From assembly GCF_003253545.1 (NCBI RefSeq), contig NZ_QKYV01000008.1:41288-105287 (forward strand): a stretch of DNA of 64,000 bases. The letters are read 5' to 3'. The position numbers were made by a program, and so were the translations under genes. Below are positions 39,601 to 47,285 of this stretch, one piece after another; the first letter of the stretch is position 1; each line of letters starts with the position of its first letter. The stretch comes from Mesonia algae. Lineage in GTDB: Bacteria; Bacteroidota; Bacteroidia; Flavobacteriales; Flavobacteriaceae. The notes beneath the pieces were generated by a model. That model was not told where the DNA came from and ran no database searches. It was given only the letters and a program-made list of their open reading frames with translations.

Positions 39601-42600
39601 TAAAGCTTCATTTTTACACGCTGTTAGACGATTTAACGCTTTTACTTGACATAGGTTTTTCAAACAAAGTACAATTTAGAAAATTTATTACTCTTCAAAA
39701 GGGCGATAATATCATCCCTATAGAAGTTCCAAAAGAAGAAAAATATGTCAATTATAGATATATGTATATTTCTGAAGGGGTTACAAATGGGCAAAAAGGA
39801 ATTATAGACATTCCTAAAGAAGAAGAAGAAGAAGAGGAAAAAACACTTCATTTTGAAGTACTTACTTTTAAAAATAAACTAGACCCAGGAAAAGAGGAAG
39901 TTTGGGAGTTAAAGATAATCGACAACAAAAATAAACCTGCTGAAGCGGAAATATTAGCAAGTATGTATGATGCTTCTTTAGATCAATTTAAAGGGCATGA
40001 TTGGTATGAAAAGATATATAGAGATAGAAATCCCCGAGATTACACAAGACTCCCTTATGTAGATAGTGACTATGATTACTTAGATGAAGCTCATTCTAGT
40101 AAAAGAAATTTTTCCCGTCATTATTTTATTTTAGATCAATTAAATTACACTGGTTTCAAACAGTTTGGTTATCATTTTATTAATACTAAATGGCACCAAA
40201 ATAACTACATTAAATCTTTAATCCCAAAAAATAAAAATAAGGAAAATGTAATTTATGGAGTCGTTTCAGATGACCAAGGATTGCCACTTCCTGGAGTAAA
40301 TGTAATTATCAAAGGAACTTCAAAGGGTACACAAACAGATTTTAATGGCTATTATGAAATCAATTATAAAGAAAACCTAATTCTAGTTTTTTCTTATGTA
40401 GGTTTTGAAACTCAAGCTATTCTTGTAAACCAACCTCAAAATCTTGATATCATGATGCAAGCAGGAAATACTTTAGATGATGTTGTAATCACCACACTAG
40501 GAACCAAAAGAAGAACAAACGAATTTGTTTCTGCCTACCAAATCGTAGAATCACAAGCTTTATCGAATGCTAATAATCCAAATGTTGTACAAGGCTTAGC
40601 GGGTAAGGTTTCAGGTTTACAAATAGAATCAGGTAGTAATGGAGAACCTACCAGAATAGTATTAAGAGGAAATCGTTCTTTAAAAGGAAGTAAAGAAGCG
40701 CTCATAGTAATTGATGGAAAAATAGTCTCTACTGAAGATTTTACCAATCTTAACCCTAATTTAGTAGGAGAAATAAATGTAATTAAAGGCGCCAACGGCG
40801 CCGCTATGTATGGTACTCAGGGAGCTAACGGTGTTATCGTTGTAACCACTAAAAATGCGGTAAAAGATTTACAACAAGTTAAAGCTAGAACCAACTTACA
40901 AGAAACTGCCTTTTTCTTTCCGCAGTTAAAAACCAATAAAAAAGGAGAGTTAAGCTTTCAGTTTAAAAGTCCAGAGGCATTAACTCGTTGGAAATTTCAA
41001 GCTTTTGCACATGATAAAAATTTACATCAAGCTAAATTAGATTTAAGTACGATCACACAAAAAGAGCTAAATATACTACCTAATTTCCCACGCTTTTTTA
41101 GAAGTAAAGACAGTATTATTATTTCCGCCAAGGTAAATAACCTAAGCGATAAAACCCTTAACGGAATTATTCAGTTAGAATTTACAGATGAACTCACCCA
41201 AAAGAAAATTAAGCTTATTTTAGACGCTGTTTCTGTTAAAAATTTCAACATTCCTTCTAAAGGTAATGCAGAGGTTAACTGGAAACTTGCTATTCCCGAA
41301 GGTTTAGAAGCCGTTCGTTATCGCATCGTAGCAAAAGCAGGAAACTTCTCTGATGGTGAAGAAAATATTATTCCAGTATTTACCAATCGCATTTTTATTA
41401 CCGAGGCTTTACCTATTTGGCTTAACCCTAATGAAAAAGAAACTTTTATACTAGAAAACCTTAAAAATAATACTTCTCCTACACTTAAAAATCACCAACT
41501 TATTTTTGAGTACACTAGCAACCCGGTATGGACAGCGATTAAAGCTTTACCTTATTTGGTAGAATATCCTTATGAATGTGCCGAGCAAACTTTTGCGCGC
41601 TATTATGCTAATAATTTAGCTTCTCATTTGCTAAAACAACACCCCGAAATTGAAAACATTTTAAAAGATTGGGAGAAAAAAGGCGGACCCACATCTGACC
41701 TCAACAAAAATGCTGAACTTAAAAATATTCTCATTCAAGAGACGCCTTGGTTAAAAACAGCACAATCTCAAGAAAAGCAGCAACAACGTTTAGCTTTATT
41801 GCTCGATGCCAAGAAATCTACGCAGCGTGCAGAAGATAATTTGGACAAATTAGCATTAATGCAAATGTCCTCTGGGGCGTTTCCTTGGTTTACTGGCGGA
41901 AGAGAAAACCTATCTATTTCATTGCATATTTTAACAAGTATGGAAAGATTAGAAAACTTAAACAAACAACTGAGTACAAATAAAAAATATCAACACATTA
42001 AAGACAAGCTTATCTCTTATTTAGATGATAAGTTAATACAAAATAAGAGCGATGAAAATTATTATGCCAGTCTACAACTCAATTTTCTATATGCAAGGAG
42101 CTTCAATATCAATAATGAAAATGAAAATTTAAAAAGCTTTAGTAAGGAGGTTCTAAATTCTTACCAAGACAAATGGGTTAGTTTATCTATTCAATCTCAA
42201 CTCACATTGGCTTTAACTGCTTACCGTTTTGACCAAAAAGAGCTATCTAGAAATATTTTAGAAGCCTTAAAGCAAGATGCAGTCATCAATTCTAAATACG
42301 GAATGTATTGGAAAGAACTCACAAAAAGTTACGCTTGGTTTAACGACGCCATTGCGACACAAGCTTTGGCGATTGAAGCTTATCACGAAATTGAAAATGA
42401 TACCAAAAGTGTACAGCAATTAAAAACTTGGCTTTTAAGAAATAAAAAAACAGAGTCTTGGAAATCTACTAAAGCCACAACCGAAGCTATTTTTGCGCTA
42501 TTAAATTATAGCAAAAATAACGCTTCCGCGGAATTTCCCACGATAAAAATTGGAGATAAAAAAATAAACCCTACGCCTACTGAAACGGAAACAGGTTATT

Positions 42601-43160
42601 ATAAAACTTCCTTTTCCGCTAAGGAAATTGAACCAGAAATGAGCCAAATAGAAATTAAAAACAATTCTGAAACGGCTCAACATGGTGGTTTATACTGGCA
42701 ATATTTTGAAGAATCTGATAAGGTTAAAGACAATCAACAAGAACAAATTTCTATCTCGAAAGAGTTATTCAAAAAAGTAGAAACCAATGAGGGAAGTATT
42801 TTAAAATCTGTAACTAAAGAATCTTTAGCGTTAGGAGATGTTATTGTAGTAAGATTAATAATTAACGCTAAAGAGAGTTTTAGCTTTATGCATTTAAAAG
42901 ATATGCGAGCATCTGGTCTAGAACCGATTGATGTTATTTCTAAGTATAAATATCAAGATGGTTTGGCATATTATCAAAGTACAAAAGATGTAGCAACTCA
43001 CTTCTTTTTTGATAACTTAAGAAAGGGAACTTATGTACTAGAATACAATTTAAAAGTAAATAACAAGGGTGATTTCTCTAACGGCATTACACAATTACAA
43101 AGTATGTACGCTCCAGAATTTAAGGCACAAACTAAAGGAACTCGATTGAAAGTAAACTAA
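36684..43160 (+). CDS. alpha-2-macroglobulin family protein with inserted SusC-type CTD and plug
   Basis: 2158 residues with a signal peptide (about 1-21, ending NVFSQ) and no lipobox, so probably periplasmic. An N-terminal helical region (to about 350) is followed by macroglobulin beta domains; the MG2 signature TDRSIYRPGQTIYFK is at about 569-583. The thioester motif is Cys1632-Ala-Glu-Gln1635 in YPYECAEQTF, so covalent trapping of proteases is plausible. Residues about 1187-1390 are foreign to the fold: a carboxypeptidase-like regulatory domain, TonB-box-like DDVVITTLG (from Asp1265) and a plug domain. There is no barrel. The macroglobulin fold resumes with ARTNLQETAFFFPQLKTN. See findings. 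Confidence 0.88.
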   Translation: MLKKILLFLLAVFITSNVFSQRRFDKWWDEVEKLERADLSFDAYEKAQVILKKADRKENAEQFIRAFLYIQKFKLILKDNSQDEVYKDFLSEIEEQPFPIKNILSSYLAESLNQYYTRNRYRISRRTKIDTSSSSFKTWDRETFKEKINYYYELSLVSKGKLVKIPLSDYKNTLSYGDNYNRFRSTLLDLLASRYLNTLQLPKYYNLSKNDLIIDNPLYFDSPTAFSKLPLNNKYNHQTRYKTLQLYQDLTKLHLQQNDNLSAFILTLDRYQFLLNNGNFDDNQKEYLNALKKILNSTSVKEEKAWASYKLALFYYQNANKNTNYDYSEKALQQVEYVLSLKSNSIPEREALKLKQKLNATSFSVNLQESVIPNQPILTQIHAENVDTLHLSIYQIKNRNYDYKKQNRILDTLIPEKKAIHYQKFTLKNPDSFYSYSHEFFIDKLPTGLYIFRFSKEKNPHLGKDEHIYSFVHVTNLSYNIYDYDSEQHLYVVNKKTGLPISNVHVKVENNGSYITNNNGLTILKGENKNYREKTLLIKGRDTLPTGVRFSKKYIQNYVDDGEIEVTIFTDRSIYRPGQTIYFKSIISYQKEKERKVVPFEKVLVSLYNPNDDLIKEIELTTNEFGSVTGEFIIPENNLNGNYQIYIDENFDDDSDYNHIDFDDAYKRVSVEEYKRPTFEVELINLDSTYVLNDSISVKGKATAFFGGNITNAKVNYQVERSLDRNPIPRSSSRYVRVESTRIASGLVKTNDKGEFAISFIASPDSLVPKKYKPNFKYTITASITDINGETQTARKNYNFGYHAGNIQLLTANKIHLQEDQTLSLQTKDLNKNPINTSGKLLVYKYKTPNRIIAERPWNTPDIQNILKNDFLQYYPYFAYDSLDVGAYWEKELLKTISLEIEGQQKLYYNNWKDDLTSGEYQIQFKGVDFLGDSITAYKEVQFINTIDEKPILNRLFVTFSSEVKKQKKENLVKLHFYTLLDDLTLLLDIGFSNKVQFRKFITLQKGDNIIPIEVPKEEKYVNYRYMYISEGVTNGQKGIIDIPKEEEEEEEKTLHFEVLTFKNKLDPGKEEVWELKIIDNKNKPAEAEILASMYDASLDQFKGHDWYEKIYRDRNPRDYTRLPYVDSDYDYLDEAHSSKRNFSRHYFILDQLNYTGFKQFGYHFINTKWHQNNYIKSLIPKNKNKENVIYGVVSDDQGLPLPGVNVIIKGTSKGTQTDFNGYYEINYKENLILVFSYVGFETQAILVNQPQNLDIMMQAGNTLDDVVITTLGTKRRTNEFVSAYQIVESQALSNANNPNVVQGLAGKVSGLQIESGSNGEPTRIVLRGNRSLKGSKEALIVIDGKIVSTEDFTNLNPNLVGEINVIKGANGAAMYGTQGANGVIVVTTKNAVKDLQQVKARTNLQETAFFFPQLKTNKKGELSFQFKSPEALTRWKFQAFAHDKNLHQAKLDLSTITQKELNILPNFPRFFRSKDSIIISAKVNNLSDKTLNGIIQLEFTDELTQKKIKLILDAVSVKNFNIPSKGNAEVNWKLAIPEGLEAVRYRIVAKAGNFSDGEENIIPVFTNRIFITEALPIWLNPNEKETFILENLKNNTSPTLKNHQLIFEYTSNPVWTAIKALPYLVEYPYECAEQTFARYYANNLASHLLKQHPEIENILKDWEKKGGPTSDLNKNAELKNILIQETPWLKTAQSQEKQQQRLALLLDAKKSTQRAEDNLDKLALMQMSSGAFPWFTGGRENLSISLHILTSMERLENLNKQLSTNKKYQHIKDKLISYLDDKLIQNKSDENYYASLQLNFLYARSFNINNENENLKSFSKEVLNSYQDKWVSLSIQSQLTLALTAYRFDQKELSRNILEALKQDAVINSKYGMYWKELTKSYAWFNDAIATQALAIEAYHEIENDTKSVQQLKTWLLRNKKTESWKSTKATTEAIFALLNYSKNNASAEFPTIKIGDKKINPTPTETETGYYKTSFSAKEIEPEMSQIEIKNNSETAQHGGLYWQYFEESDKVKDNQQEQISISKELFKKVETNEGSILKSVTKESLALGDVIVVRLIINAKESFSFMHLKDMRASGLEPIDVISKYKYQDGLAYYQSTKDVATHFFFDNLRKGTYVLEYNLKVNNKGDFSNGITQLQSMYAPEFKAQTKGTRLKVN
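42522..42533 (+). repeat. copy of dispersed palindromic motif (GCTTCCGCGGAA)
   Basis: Short copy of a motif scattered through the right half of the window. Here it lies in the macroglobulin gene and encodes Ala-Ser-Ala-Glu. Confidence 0.5.
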
Positions 43161-43685
43161 TTACCTTTTGGGAGGGAAGTTTTCTAGTGCTTTTTTAGCG
43201 ATTTCCAAGAAAGCTTCTTCTCGTTCTATAGGAGTTAGTTGTTTGTCTAGTTTAGATTCTACAACGGCTTGCCAAAACAACTCGTTATTTACAGTATTTG
43301 CAAACTCAATAGTAACACTTATAAATTGCTGAGTTCCTCCAATAGGAATTCCGCCAGAGACTCCTCCGCCTACAGCGCCACCGCCTCCACCTAAACCAAT
43401 ACCAATTGTATTGTTGTTACGTTGTTCAAAAAATTCGGTATAAAAATTAATCTTAAAATCTGAATCATCTGTTTGCTGATATCCTTCAGCAATTAAAGCT
43501 TGAGAAAGACTAGTAACAAAACGTTGTTCGTCCAATTCGTTGAACCCTGTATTTAAATCGGTATAAAAAGAAAAACTTTTACATTGTTCAAAGTTCATCT
43601 GTTCATCGTAATCGTAAAATGCTTTGGGACCACCACAAGAAAAAAGAGTCCCTATTAAAATAAAAAAAAGTAGCTGTTTCATCAT
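43161..43685 (-). CDS. DUF4136 lipoprotein
   Basis: 174-residue lipoprotein with a signal ending LFSC (Cys at 17). The DUF4136 core includes FYTDLNTGFNELDEQRFVTS and a Gly-rich stretch (GIGLGGGGGAVGGGVSGG, about 96-113). It ends WQAVVESKLDKQLTPIEREE and so on. Function unknown; the family is a small outer-membrane lipoprotein. Its stop directly abuts the macroglobulin stop (TAA-TTA). The start could be either of two adjacent ATGs (43685 or 43682). Confidence 0.78.
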   Translation of the reverse strand: MMKQLLFFILIGTLFSCGGPKAFYDYDEQMNFEQCKSFSFYTDLNTGFNELDEQRFVTSLSQALIAEGYQQTDDSDFKINFYTEFFEQRNNNTIGIGLGGGGGAVGGGVSGGIPIGGTQQFISVTIEFANTVNNELFWQAVVESKLDKQLTPIEREEAFLEIAKKALENFPPKR

Positions 43686-43750
43686 TTATTATTTAATTAA
43701 AAATAGTAAAAATAAAACAGCTACTTATAAGTGTAACGTATTCTTAACAA

Positions 43751-44770
43751 TTAAGCTTTGTGCAAAGGATCCTTATTTAATACTTCCCACAGAGTATCTT
43801 TTAACTCTTGTAGACCTTGTTGAGCTACAGAAGATATAAATACGTAAGGTATTTTTTTAAAGGCTTTAGCGACTTCCTTTTCTAACTCTGCTTTTAACTC
43901 TTCATCGAGCATATCGCTTTTAGAAATTGCAAGTACGCGGTCTTTATCCAATAATTCAGGATTGTAACGTCTTAATTCATCTAACAAAATTTCATACTGA
44001 CCTTCAATGCTTTCTACATCGCAAGGCACTAAGAAAAGTAAAGTAGAATTTCTCTCGATATGTCTTAAAAATCGATACCCAAGACCTTTTCCTTCTGCAG
44101 CTCCTTCAATAATTCCAGGAATATCTGCAACCACAAAAGACCTATAATCTCTATATTTTACAATACCAAGGTTAGGTTTTAGAGTGGTAAACTCATAGTT
44201 CGCAATTTTTGGTTTTGCAGCCGTAATCACAGAAAGTAAAGTAGATTTCCCAGCATTAGGAAAACCAACCAAGCCAACATCGGCAAGTACTTTTAATTCT
44301 AAAGTAATATCTCGCTCCTCTCCTTCTAGACCAGGTTGCGCATATCTAGGAGTTTGATTTGTAGAAGATTTAAAATGCCAGTTACCACGACCTCCTTTTC
44401 CTCCTGGAGCAATTACAATTTCTTGCTCGTGACTTACGACCTCATCTATAGTTTCTTCTGTTTCGGTATCTCGAATAACGGTTCCTAAGGGTACATCAAT
44501 ATAAATATCTTCTCCATCTGCTCCCGTACTTCTTTGTTTAGAACCGTGCTCCCCGTGACCCGCTTTAATATGTCTTTTAAAAGTAAATTCATGAAGTGTC
44601 CAAAGGTTTTCATTACCTCGAATGATTACGTGTCCTCCTCGACCACCATCTCCTCCATCTGGACCTCCTTTCTCAATATATTTTTCTCGGTGTAAGTGCA
44701 TAGAACCTTTACCTCCTTTTCCTGAGGTAACATGTAGCTTTACATAGTCTATAAAATTCCCTTCTCTCAT
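43751..44770 (-). CDS. obgE: GTPase ObgE/CgtA
   Basis: Ribosome-associated GTPase in 50S assembly and stress response. The 339 residues have the Gly-rich Obg domain at 1-158 ([30 protein letters not shown]). The GTPase motifs are G1 GFPNAGKST (169-177), G3 [16 protein letters not shown] and G4 SKSD. The extra C-terminal OCT domain is absent, as is common in this phylum. It is 54 nt after adk on the same strand. Confidence 0.96.
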   Translation of the reverse strand: MREGNFIDYVKLHVTSGKGGKGSMHLHREKYIEKGGPDGGDGGRGGHVIIRGNENLWTLHEFTFKRHIKAGHGEHGSKQRSTGADGEDIYIDVPLGTVIRDTETEETIDEVVSHEQEIVIAPGGKGGRGNWHFKSSTNQTPRYAQPGLEGEERDITLELKVLADVGLVGFPNAGKSTLLSVITAAKPKIANYEFTTLKPNLGIVKYRDYRSFVVADIPGIIEGAAEGKGLGYRFLRHIERNSTLLFLVPCDVESIEGQYEILLDELRRYNPELLDKDRVLAISKSDMLDEELKAELEKEVAKAFKKIPYVFISSVAQQGLQELKDTLWEVLNKDPLHKA

Positions 44771-44824
44771 TTTAACCTGTTGGTTTTAAAATAAAACACT
44801 TTTAATGAATCTCTCGTTCAATTA

Positions 44825-45397
44825 TTATAATTGGTCTATTACCTCACTTAATCGTGCTGTAATATCATCAATACTACCTACACCATCAACTCCAAAATAC
44901 TTATCTTGTTTTTCATAATAAGATTTTAAAATTGCGGTTTCGTTGTAATATACTTTTATACGGTTTCTAATAACGCTTTCATCAGCGTCATCTGCTCTGC
45001 CCGAAGTTTTTCCTCTTTCTAATAAACGTTTTACAAGAACCTCATCTTCTACCTCTAATGCCACCATAGCACTTACAGCGGTATTTTTATTTTTCAGCAA
45101 CTCAGCAAGAGCGTCAGCTTGTGCCTCTGTTCTAGGAAAACCATCAAAAATAAATCCTTTTACTCCTGTGTTTTTTTCTACTTCCGCGCTAAGCATATCT
45201 ATAGTTACCGCATCTGGAACTAATTGACCTTTATCGATAAAGGTTTTTGCTTTCTTCCCTAAGTCTGTTTCGTTTTTTATATTGAAACGAAATACATCTC
45301 CCGTAGAAATATGTACTAAGTTATATTTCTCTTTAAGAATTTCGGCTTGAGTTCCTTTTCCGGCACCTGGAGGGCCAAATAAGACAATATTTGTCAT
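44825..45397 (-). CDS. adk: adenylate kinase
   Basis: Converts ATP and AMP into two ADP. It has 190 residues from the ATG ending at 45397: P-loop GPPGAGKGTQ (8-17), NMP-binding HISTGDVFR, LVPDAVTID and FIFDGFPRTEAQADAL, and the short-lid RGKTSGRADDADESVIRNRI. The short lid is the type without zinc cysteines. An in-frame extension to 45433 would start within the -7 element and is rejected. It is upstream of obgE. Confidence 0.95.
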   Translation of the reverse strand: MTNIVLFGPPGAGKGTQAEILKEKYNLVHISTGDVFRFNIKNETDLGKKAKTFIDKGQLVPDAVTIDMLSAEVEKNTGVKGFIFDGFPRTEAQADALAELLKNKNTAVSAMVALEVEDEVLVKRLLERGKTSGRADDADESVIRNRIKVYYNETAILKSYYEKQDKYFGVDGVGSIDDITARLSEVIDQL

Positions 45398-45431
45398 TTT
45401 ATTGATATTAAATTGTAAAATAATAAAGTGC

Positions 45432-45459
45432 AAAGATACAGATTACAGATTTAAACAAG
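45432..45459 (-). promoter_or_regulatory. promoter of adk-obgE
   Basis: On the minus strand the -7 element TATCTTTG lies at 45432-45439. A -33 TTG is at 45457-45459, with 17 nt between. The predicted start is near 45428, giving a leader of about 31 nt. Confidence 0.65.
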
Positions 45460-45461
45460 AT

Positions 45462-45496
45462 TGTTTCCTTTAATCTATTAGAAAGATTTATTTTTG
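45462..45496 (+). promoter_or_regulatory. promoter of purK
   Basis: TATTTTTG at 45489-45496 matches TAnnTTTG. A TTG at 45462-45464 could serve as -33, although the 24-nt spacer is long. The start would be near 45500, 12 nt before the purK ATG. It faces the adk promoter in a shared gap. Confidence 0.5.
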
Positions 45497-45512
45497 CTCA
45501 AACAACACATTT

Positions 45513-46667
45513 ATGAATTATTTTTCTTCTTCTTTTAAATTAGGTATCCTTGGCGGAGGTCAACTAGGCAAGATGATGCTCTATGATACTAGAAAATATG
45601 ATATACAAACCAATGTAATTGACCCTAACCCTGAAGCTCCTAGCAAGTTTGCTTGTAACTTTTTTGAGCAAGGAGATTTAATGGATTATGAGACAGTTTT
45701 GCAATTTGGGAGAAAGGTGGATGTACTTACTTTTGAAATTGAAGGTGTAAATATAGAGGCTCTAGAACAATTAGAGAAAGAGGGAAAAAAGGTATATCCA
45801 CAAGCTGCAGTATTAAGAAAAATACAAGATAAGGGAGTTCAAAAACAGTTTTATAGCGAACATCACATTCCTACTTCACCCTTTACCGTATATCAAGAAA
45901 AAGATGATCTTACCGAAGCTTTAGTTAGAAAGGAATGGGAATATCCTTTTGTCTGGAAAAGCTGCACAGGAGGTTATGATGGTAACGGAGTAAGCATTAT
46001 TCGTTCTGAAGAGGATTTAATCCCGGTTCCTGATGTACCGTGTATTGCTGAAAAAATGATTCCGTTTAAAAATGAATTGGCGGTTATTGTGGCAAGAAAC
46101 CCTGTTGGGGAAGTGAAAACTTATCCGGTTGTTGAAATGGAATTTCATCCCGAAGCCAACCAGGTAGAATATGTAATTTGCCCTGCTAGAATTGATTCCG
46201 CAGTAGCGAAAAAAGCAAGAGAATTAGCTGTAAAAGTATCGGAAGCTTTTGAGCATGTAGGGTTATTAGCGGTAGAAATGTTTCAAACCCAAGATGATAA
46301 AGTTTTGGTTAATGAAGTCGCTCCACGACCACATAACAGCGGGCATTATAGTATTGAAGCAAGTTACACCAACCAATTTGAACAACATATTCGTGCTATT
46401 TTAGATTTACCTTTAGGTGATACCGAAAGTAAAGTAGGAGGTGTTATGGTTAACTTGGTAGGAGATGAAAGTCATGAAGGTCAGGTAAAATATCAAAACA
46501 TTGAAAAAATCATGAAAATGCCTGGGGTAACTCCGCATATTTATGGAAAAAAGCAAACTCGCCCCTTTAGAAAAATGGGACATGTGACCATTGTTCATCG
46601 AGATATTAATAAAGCTAGAAAAATAGCTGAAGACGTAAAAAAAGAAATTAAAGTAATAAGCCGTTAG
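45513..46667 (+). CDS. purK: N5-carboxyaminoimidazole ribonucleotide synthase
   Basis: ATP-grasp enzyme of purine synthesis that carboxylates AIR using bicarbonate. The 384 residues begin with FKLGILGGGQLGKMMLYD (about 8-25). ATP-grasp features include VWKSCTGGYDGNGVSIIRSE (about 149-168) and LVNEVAPRPHNSGHYSIEA. It is 75 nt upstream of purE, the next enzyme of the step. Confidence 0.96.
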   Translation: MNYFSSSFKLGILGGGQLGKMMLYDTRKYDIQTNVIDPNPEAPSKFACNFFEQGDLMDYETVLQFGRKVDVLTFEIEGVNIEALEQLEKEGKKVYPQAAVLRKIQDKGVQKQFYSEHHIPTSPFTVYQEKDDLTEALVRKEWEYPFVWKSCTGGYDGNGVSIIRSEEDLIPVPDVPCIAEKMIPFKNELAVIVARNPVGEVKTYPVVEMEFHPEANQVEYVICPARIDSAVAKKARELAVKVSEAFEHVGLLAVEMFQTQDDKVLVNEVAPRPHNSGHYSIEASYTNQFEQHIRAILDLPLGDTESKVGGVMVNLVGDESHEGQVKYQNIEKIMKMPGVTPHIYGKKQTRPFRKMGHVTIVHRDINKARKIAEDVKKEIKVISR

Positions 46668-46742
46668 CAGAAAAATAAATTAAAATTATTACTTTTTATA
46701 AACAAGCTAAGGGCTTAAAGCCAATAGCTAAAAGCTGAAAAA

Positions 46743-47228
46743 ATGAGTAAAGTAGGAGTTATCATGGGAAGTACGAGCGACCTCCCTATAATGCAAGAAG
46801 CAATAGATATTTTAAAAGGTTTTGATATCGAGGTAGAAGTTGATATTGTATCGGCTCACCGTACTCCCGATAAGCTTTTTGATTATGGTAAAAATGCTCA
46901 CTTACGTGGAATTAAAGTTATAATTGCTGGCGCTGGTGGAGCAGCACATTTACCTGGAATGATTGCCTCGCTATCTCCGCTTCCAGTGGTTGGAGTACCC
47001 GTAAAATCTAGAAACTCTATAGATGGTTGGGATTCTGTGCTTTCAATTTTACAAATGCCTGGTGGTGTCCCTGTAGCTACCGTTGCTTTAGACGGCGCTA
47101 AAAATGCAGGTATTCTTGCCGCACAAATTATAGGCGCATCAGACAAGTGCGTACTAGATAAGATCTTATTTTACAAAGAAGGTTTAAAGCAAAAAGTGAT
47201 AGAAGGAGCTAAAGATTTAAACAAGTAA
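46743..47228 (+). CDS. purE: N5-carboxyaminoimidazole ribonucleotide mutase
   Basis: Moves the carboxyl of N5-CAIR to C4, the step after PurK. The 161 residues are the class I type: GVIMGSTSDLPIMQEA (5-20), VDIVSAHRTPDKLF (about 37-50) and AGAGGAAHLPGMIASLSPLP (about 67-86). A strong terminator follows 20 nt after the stop. Confidence 0.97.
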   Translation: MSKVGVIMGSTSDLPIMQEAIDILKGFDIEVEVDIVSAHRTPDKLFDYGKNAHLRGIKVIIAGAGGAAHLPGMIASLSPLPVVGVPVKSRNSIDGWDSVLSILQMPGGVPVATVALDGAKNAGILAAQIIGASDKCVLDKILFYKEGLKQKVIEGAKDLNK

Positions 47229-47248
47229 ACATATAAATTGTTACATTT

Positions 47249-47285
47249 AAGGTCTTTACTCGTCTAAGAGTAAAGACCTTTTTTT
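47249..47285 (+). terminator. terminator of purK-purE
   Basis: A perfect 13-bp stem, AAGGTCTTTACTC (47249-47261) with GAGTAAAGACCTT (47268-47280), 6-nt loop, then T5 (47281-47285). The next gene begins at the next base, 47286. Confidence 0.9.

Noticed and set aside
39816..39840. GAA repeat run encoding a Glu stretch in the macroglobulin gene
   Set aside because: Short, imperfect and in frame; probably an ordinary acidic linker, with no clear sign of phase variation.
40242..40853. Plug insert as a mobile element or assembly join
   Set aside because: No terminal repeats, transposase or frame break; the reading frame is continuous on both sides, so a domain fusion is the simpler reading.
45398..45433. 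Longer adk with MHFIILQFNINK
   Set aside because: The start would lie inside the -7 element; the internal ATG gives the canonical adenylate kinase.
46690..46742. Short GGCTT/AAGCC repeat between purK and purE
   Set aside because: Five-base arms with a one-base loop and no T-run; not distinguishable from chance.
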